DNA from: Methylococcaceae bacterium UBA975
Lineage (GTDB): Bacteria > Pseudomonadota > Gammaproteobacteria > Methylococcales > Cycloclasticaceae
Length of the DNA: 64,000 nt
Assembly (NCBI GenBank): GCA_002292375.1
Contig: DBBV01000013.1
Span: forward strand, 1-64,000
Reading direction: 5' to 3'
In this document: piece after piece, positions 59,531-64,000 of the stretch
Position numbering within the stretch: position 1 is the stretch's first letter
How the letters are laid out: each line of letters begins with the position of its first letter
Position numbers and translations under genes: made by a program
Notes under the pieces: model-generated
The model's database searches: none
Seen by the model: the letters and a program-made list of their open reading frames with translations, nothing else
What the model was told of the DNA's origin: nothing

Positions 59531-61399
59531 ATGCCCTTACTTAAGTTTGATAATGTTACTGTCGCCTTTGGATTAAAGCCGGTGCTGGATAACGCCGACC
59601 TGCAAATCGATGAACAAGAACGGATTGGACTAATTGGCCGTAATGGTGAGGGAAAATCGACCTTATTAAAAGTGTTAGCGGGTGAACTGTTGCCCGATTC
59701 AGGTCAGCTATGGCGACAATCGGGTGTGGTCGTCGCGACCTTAGAGCAATCGCCGGTTTTACCGGAAGCGTTAACTATCTATGAAGCCGTGGCCGATAGC
59801 TTAGGTGAAGTAGGGCATTTAATCGCCAAATACCACGATATGTTGCTGGATCCCAATGTCGATCTTGAGGCATTAGGGTCATTGCAGCATCAGTTTGAAG
59901 CCTTAGATGGTTGGACTATCCAGCAACGGGTCGATTCGGTGCTCAGTCGATTGAACTTGCCTGCGGAAAAAAAAATTAGCGAACTGTCAGGCGGCTGGAA
60001 GCGCCGAGTAGGCTTAGCCAGAGCCTTAGTGATGGAGCCGGACGTGTTGCTGTTGGATGAACCAACTAATCACTTGGATATGGAAACCATTGTTTGGCTA
60101 GAAAAACAGTTGGAAACCTTTCGCGGTGCTGTGGTGTGTATTACCCATGACCGGGTGTTTTTGCAGAATATAAGTAAGCGGATTATAGAAATAGATCGCG
60201 GGCAACTCACCAGTTGGTCGTGTAATTACTTACAGTATTTGGAACGTAAAGCGGCGGCCTTAGAGTCAGAAGCCAAAACTCATGCGGAGTTTGACAAAAA
60301 ACTAGCGCGTGAAGAAGTCTGGATACGGCAGGGTATTAAAGCCAGAAGAACACGAAATGAAGGTCGGGTTAGAGCACTCGAAAGCTTAAGAAAAGAACGC
60401 GCGCAACGGCGCAATTTAGCGGGTCCTGCAAAATTAGAAGTAGAGCAAGGCGAACGCTCCGGAAAGTTGGTGATTGAAGCTGAAGAGATCAGCATCGCCT
60501 ACGACGGTCGAAAAATGGTGGATCAGTTTTCATGCCGACTTATGCGCGGTGACCGCGTTGGCTTAGTCGGTCCAAACGGTATTGGCAAAAGCACCTTAAT
60601 TAAGGCCTTATTACAACAAATCGAATTAGATTCGGGGCTTGTTAAGCACGGCACCAAGCTTCAAGTGGCTTATTTTGATCAACACCGTGATGTCTTGGAT
60701 TTGGAGAAAACGGTCATTGATTTAGTCTCAGGCGGTCGCGATACGATTACCATTAATGGCCGAGATCGCCATATTATCAGCTATTTGGGCGACTTTTTAT
60801 TCGCGCCGGAGCGTGCCCGTTCACCCGCTAAAGTTTTATCCGGCGGCGAGCGAAATCGAATCATGTTGGCAAAACTGTTTAGCCAGCCGGCTAATTTCAT
60901 CGTGATGGATGAGCCGACCAACGACTTAGACGTAGAAACCTTAGAGTTGCTCGAAGAACTGTTGATTGACTACGATGGTACCTTGATCTTAGTGAGCCAT
61001 GACCGTAAGTTTTTAGAAAACGTAGTGACGAGTTTTTGGTTTTTTGAAGGTGAGGGTAAAATTACCGAATACGTGGGTGAGCTGCCTAACTGGGCAAAGA
61101 TTATTAAAGATAATGCGCAAGCAGAGCAAGCAAGTAAAAGCAATAAACCTGCTGCGATAACACAAAAACAAAACGCTAAGCCGAAGTTGAGTTTTAAAAT
61201 TAAAAAAGAGCTGGAAGAGCTGCCAAAACAAATTGAGGCGCTTGAAGCTGAGTTGGCCCAGTTACAAGAGTTGACCAGCAGCGCTGAATTTCATACCCAA
61301 GATCACACCATTGTACAGGCTAAAATGAATGAGCTAAAGCAACTCGATCAGCAATTGCAAGCCAAGTATCAACGCTGGGATGAAGTAGAGTCGATGTAA
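59531..61399 (+). CDS. uup: ABC-F ATPase Uup
   Basis: 622 residues (E. coli 635). Two ATPase domains have Walker A GRNGEGKST and GPNGIGKST, signatures LSGGWKRRVGLARAL and LSGGERNRIMLAKL, and Walker B ending LLDEPTNHLD and VMDEPTNDLD. A positively charged linker (about 250-300) and a C-terminal coiled coil (about 545-620) are typical of Uup, which binds DNA and ribosomes. It is the last gene of the yqiA operon, followed by tRNA-Ser. Confidence 0.94.
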   Translation: MPLLKFDNVTVAFGLKPVLDNADLQIDEQERIGLIGRNGEGKSTLLKVLAGELLPDSGQLWRQSGVVVATLEQSPVLPEALTIYEAVADSLGEVGHLIAKYHDMLLDPNVDLEALGSLQHQFEALDGWTIQQRVDSVLSRLNLPAEKKISELSGGWKRRVGLARALVMEPDVLLLDEPTNHLDMETIVWLEKQLETFRGAVVCITHDRVFLQNISKRIIEIDRGQLTSWSCNYLQYLERKAAALESEAKTHAEFDKKLAREEVWIRQGIKARRTRNEGRVRALESLRKERAQRRNLAGPAKLEVEQGERSGKLVIEAEEISIAYDGRKMVDQFSCRLMRGDRVGLVGPNGIGKSTLIKALLQQIELDSGLVKHGTKLQVAYFDQHRDVLDLEKTVIDLVSGGRDTITINGRDRHIISYLGDFLFAPERARSPAKVLSGGERNRIMLAKLFSQPANFIVMDEPTNDLDVETLELLEELLIDYDGTLILVSHDRKFLENVVTSFWFFEGEGKITEYVGELPNWAKIIKDNAQAEQASKSNKPAAITQKQNAKPKLSFKIKKELEELPKQIEALEAELAQLQELTSSAEFHTQDHTIVQAKMNELKQLDQQLQAKYQRWDEVESM

Positions 61400-61430
61400 T
61401 CATTAATCGCCAGCGTAAGGCAGGATTAAC

Positions 61431-61439
61431 TGATATAAT
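61431..61439 (+). promoter_or_regulatory. Extended -10 of the tRNA-Ser promoter
   Basis: TGATATAAT (61431-61439) is an extended -10 ending 27 bases before the tRNA 5' end. The -35 region is weak, which is compatible with an extended -10 promoter. Confidence 0.6.
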
Positions 61440-61465
61440 TTATCACTGAAAAAGCCAGCACCTCC

Positions 61466-61553
61466 GGAGAGATGTCAGAGTGGCCGAATGAGCACGCTTG
61501 GAAAGCGTGTGTACCGCAAGGTACCGAGGGTTCGAATCCCTCTCTCTCCACCA
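61466..61553 (+). tRNA. tRNA-Ser (GGA)
   Basis: 88 bases including CCA. Acceptor GGAGAGA pairs with TCTCTCC. The anticodon stem is CACGC/GCGTG with loop TTGGAAA (anticodon GGA). A long variable arm (GTGTACCGCAAGGTACC) and T-arm GAGGG/CCCTC with loop TTCGAAT follow. It is a class II tRNA. The discriminator reads A rather than the usual G of bacterial tRNA-Ser. It reads UCC and UCU codons. Confidence 0.97.
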
Positions 61554-61845
61554 TTCAACTTGTCTTTCGACGAGTTACCTACCTATCTATCGCTTAGTAT
61601 TACAAAATACGAACAATACGAGTAATATGTACAACGCGAATACATAATTCAAGCTCACAAATACGGCAAATGAGATGGTTAAGTTAGAGGTCATTTTAAA
61701 GAAGATATAATCAAAACTCATATACTTAATCGTAGTCGGCTTGGCTAAAGTAATAATGAGCAAATCGAATGATTGATTGAAAAGCCGATGTTGTACTGAA
61801 AGTATTCTCACGTGCTAGAAGGGTTTAGACGACAAGGAGATGATT

Positions 61846-62901
61846 GTGCTCGACAAAAAACACATACTGATTGTAGATGATGTCGAGGATAATATTCAGT
61901 TAGCAATGAATATCCTCAAAGAAGATGGTTACCAATTTTCATTCGCCACCAATGGAGAGCAAGCGCTGTCACTTGTTCAACAAAGCCCCGGTAAATTTGA
62001 CCTTATTTTGCTCGATATTATGATGCCCGGTATTGATGGGTACGAAGTGTGCAAAATCATTAAATCCAAGCCAAATAGCGGCGAAATACCCATTATTTTC
62101 CTAACGGCTAAAACTGATCTGGATGCCTTGAATAAAGGTTTTGCATTAGGTGCTGTCGATTACATTACCAAGCCTTTCCATGCGGACGAATTACTGGCGC
62201 GCGTTCGTACACATGTAAAACTCTATGCGGCGCAACAATTGCTTGAATACCATAATATTGTTTTGGAGTACAAGGTTGAACGCGTCCATAAACGCTTATT
62301 GTCCGAGTTAGAACAAACTCAAAAAGAGATGATTGAGTTGCTCACAGAACTGGTCGAAGTTAATTCTGACGAGACGGGTAAGCATATTCGCCGGGTGTCA
62401 GAAATATCGTCCCTATTGGCGCAATTGCACCCCACATTAACTGATGAAGACGCAGATACCTTAATGCACGCCTCGCCGATGCACGACATAGGCAAAATAA
62501 CGATAGCACACGAAGTCCTTCATAAGCCCGGGCGATATACGGAAGAAGAATTTTGCGCGATGAAAGAACACACCACCAATGGTTATAATTTACTGCGGCA
62601 TTCTAAACGTAGAATTATGATTGCAGCAGCAGTTATTGCCCATGAACACCATGAAAAGTGGAATGGCAAGGGCTATCCGCGGCAATTAAGTGGTTCTGAC
62701 ATACATATTTATGGGCGCATTGTTGCGTTGGCCGATGTACTTGATGCGCTGACGCACGAGCGTTGTTACAAAAAAGCCTGGGATGTTGACGAAGCTATTG
62801 CTTACATTGTTGATCGTCGCGCAAGCCAATTTGACCCGGAGTTAGTCGATTTGATGATGGCGCATATTGATCAGTTTAAAGCTATTATTGAGATACGCTA
62901 A
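61846..62901 (+). CDS. Response regulator with HD-GYP domain
   Basis: About 351 residues from GTG 61846 (AAGGAG six bases upstream); ATG 61840 directly abuts the AAGGAG and is less likely. A receiver domain with IVDDVEDN and LLDIMMPGIDG (phospho-Asp) and FLTAKTD is joined by a helical linker to an HD-GYP domain: HDIGK, HEHHEKWNGKGYP and ADVLDALTHERCYKKAW. This kind of protein hydrolyses cyclic di-GMP under phosphorylation control. The sensor gene that follows about 90 bases later could be its kinase. Confidence 0.93.
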   Translation: MLDKKHILIVDDVEDNIQLAMNILKEDGYQFSFATNGEQALSLVQQSPGKFDLILLDIMMPGIDGYEVCKIIKSKPNSGEIPIIFLTAKTDLDALNKGFALGAVDYITKPFHADELLARVRTHVKLYAAQQLLEYHNIVLEYKVERVHKRLLSELEQTQKEMIELLTELVEVNSDETGKHIRRVSEISSLLAQLHPTLTDEDADTLMHASPMHDIGKITIAHEVLHKPGRYTEEEFCAMKEHTTNGYNLLRHSKRRIMIAAAVIAHEHHEKWNGKGYPRQLSGSDIHIYGRIVALADVLDALTHERCYKKAWDVDEAIAYIVDRRASQFDPELVDLMMAHIDQFKAIIEIR

Positions 62902-62993
62902 GTGTGCTGATGACATGAAGCCTCTTGTTAAGCGGATGTTCGAGCCTTCTATACTGTCTGACACAGCTGTACACGGCCAAAATAAACCTAAAA

Positions 62994-64000
62994 ATGTGGA
63001 TGCCCCCGCTTAATAGAAGCCTAAGCAGCTTATTGTTACTTGTGATTTTTGCGAGCGCCGTTATCGCACAAGAAAGACCTGAGACTGGCGAAAACCACAA
63101 GCCGGCGATTGATCAGCAGCCAGGTCAACTTGTATTTAATGCCAAAGAAAAACAATGGCTTGACGAACATAAAACCATCCGCTTTACAGGTGACCCTAGC
63201 TGGCTGCCGTATGAGGCGTTTGATGAAACTGGGCGACATATAGGTATAGTCGCTGATTACTTGAGCCGAATTGAACAAAAATTGGGCATCAACATTGAGA
63301 TCATCCGTACTAAAACGTGGGCAGAGTCAGTGGCGCTTGCCCAACGTGGTGAGGTAGATGTTCTTTCGGAAACAAGTGACTCTAGTCTGTCATCCATTCT
63401 ATCGTTCACGGCCCCCTATCTAACGAGTCCTATTGTTATCGTAATGAAGCAAGGCCCATTTTTTGTCGAAAATATCGATCAAATTAAAGATAAAAAAATT
63501 TCGATCCTAAAAAACTACGGTTATGTGCCTAAAATACTCGAACGCTACCCTCGTATTCCATTTCAATGGTCTGACAGCACTGAACAAGGTTTATTAGCAG
63601 TTTCAACGGGTGAAACAGATGCCTTAATTGCCACCTTGGCGCAGGCGAATTATTACATAGTCGAGCTGGGTGTTAGCAATGTGCAAATAGTGGGGCGTAC
63701 CGAGTTTACAACGCAGCTAGGGTTTGGTATTCGACACGAGTATGCGCCTTTAGTTGACTTGTTTAATCGCGCATTAGATTCAATTACAGCTGAAGAAAGG
63801 CAAGGTATTTTATACCGTTGGGGGCGGCAAAACTTCGATACTAAATTTAATTTCACACCGCTACTCCAAATCGTTGCGGTGCTTTTATATATTATCGTTA
63901 TTTTTATTTATTGGAATAGAAAGCTGGCTCGAGAAGTGAAGCGCCGAAAAGAACTGGAAGCGCAAACCCAAGCGTTAATCGACCATGTGCCGGAACAAAT
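62994..64000 (+). CDS. BvgS-like sensor protein, 5' part only
   Basis: The frame is open to the window edge (335 codons). A signal peptide (about 8-25, SLLLLVIFASAVIA) is followed by a periplasmic solute-binding domain of SBP_bac_3 type (EKQWLDEHKTIRFTGDPSWLP and SFTAPYLTSPIVI), then a membrane helix (about 285-303) and the start of a PAS-like segment (ALIDHVPEQ). This layout is that of BvgS-type histidine kinases or of periplasmic-sensing diguanylate cyclases; the output domain lies outside the window. It follows the HD-GYP gene on the same strand. Confidence 0.8.
   Translation, partial: MWMPPLNRSLSSLLLLVIFASAVIAQERPETGENHKPAIDQQPGQLVFNAKEKQWLDEHKTIRFTGDPSWLPYEAFDETGRHIGIVADYLSRIEQKLGINIEIIRTKTWAESVALAQRGEVDVLSETSDSSLSSILSFTAPYLTSPIVIVMKQGPFFVENIDQIKDKKISILKNYGYVPKILERYPRIPFQWSDSTEQGLLAVSTGETDALIATLAQANYYIVELGVSNVQIVGRTEFTTQLGFGIRHEYAPLVDLFNRALDSITAEERQGILYRWGRQNFDTKFNFTPLLQIVAVLLYIIVIFIYWNRKLAREVKRRKELEAQTQALIDHVPEQ

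Noticed and set aside
61587..61811. 74-codon minus-strand frame between tRNA-Ser and the HD-GYP gene
   Set aside because: AT-rich hydrophobic translation with no ribosome site, no recognisable family and no operon context; more likely chance. The 61554-61845 interval holds nothing I can support.
1..64000. CRISPR arrays, IS elements or prophage
   Set aside because: No regularly spaced direct repeats, transposase, integrase or phage structural genes were seen in either strand.

Overview
The window looks like the chromosome of a marine gammaproteobacterium. The housekeeping order ndk-rlmN-pilW-hisS-yfgM-bamB-der, followed by xseA/guaB/guaA and tadA/mltF, is the gammaproteobacterial arrangement, here without rodZ and ispG. 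A FadL/TodX-type porin, phasins, a PQQ-type dehydrogenase and moderate GC would fit a Cycloclasticus- or Methylophaga-like lineage. That placement is inference from gene content and is not secure. No rRNA operon, IS element, prophage or CRISPR array was seen.

Layout. 1-1440: 3' end of tRNA-Lys, its terminator and a FadL-like porin. 1676-5527: an uncharacterised cluster (thermostable-hemolysin family protein, acyl-adenylating ligase, haem-oxygenase-like diiron protein, SDR, tiny exported peptide). 5565-9333: a QseBC-like two-component system joined to a periplasmic cupredoxin, an FTR1 iron permease and an exported barrel-like protein. 9395-13600: DUF2721, carbonic anhydrase, dodecin, cbpA-cbpM, DCC protein, 2OG oxygenase, NYN protein. 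13807-17111: a small accessory patch with a DUF2075 nuclease/ATPase behind a coupled 16-codon leader, a zeta-type toxin with ParD-like antitoxin and a near-perfect operator, and a decayed second copy of the tesA 3' end. 17134-25269: mtgA, tesA, ybbA-ybbP, a PAS-GGDEF-EAL gene split by a one-base frameshift, DUF2058 and DUF1415.

25336-37972: ABC-F ybiT, rhlE, a cold-shock gene, an AEC transporter, a solitary tatB, iscA, and the ndk-to-der run. 37998-47204: Zn-ribbon protein, M23 peptidase, xseA, guaB-guaA, an asmA remnant, a small lipoprotein, tadA, a monoglyceride-lipase-like hydrolase and mltF. 47503-51813: a compact five-gene operon for copper-dependent envelope redox chemistry (anchored exported protein, multicopper oxidase with a rearranged type 1 site, anchored cupredoxin, YqaA/DedA protein, SAM methyltransferase). 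51856-56729: PQQ-type sugar dehydrogenase with a depolymerase-like esterase, fba, two phasins, pyrF. 56930-61399: yqiA-DUF2797-cinA-uup operon. Then tRNA-Ser(GGA), an HD-GYP response regulator, and the start of a BvgS-like sensor that runs off the window.

The two best candidates for undescribed systems are the 1676-5527 cluster (possible lipid or signal biosynthesis, perhaps tied to the adjoining iron-import and sensing genes) and the 47503-51813 copper operon. The sequence also shows several decay events (asmA, tesA remnant, c-di-GMP gene) and several possible 5' regulatory structures (ndk leader, tadA start-site hairpin, DUF2075 leader).
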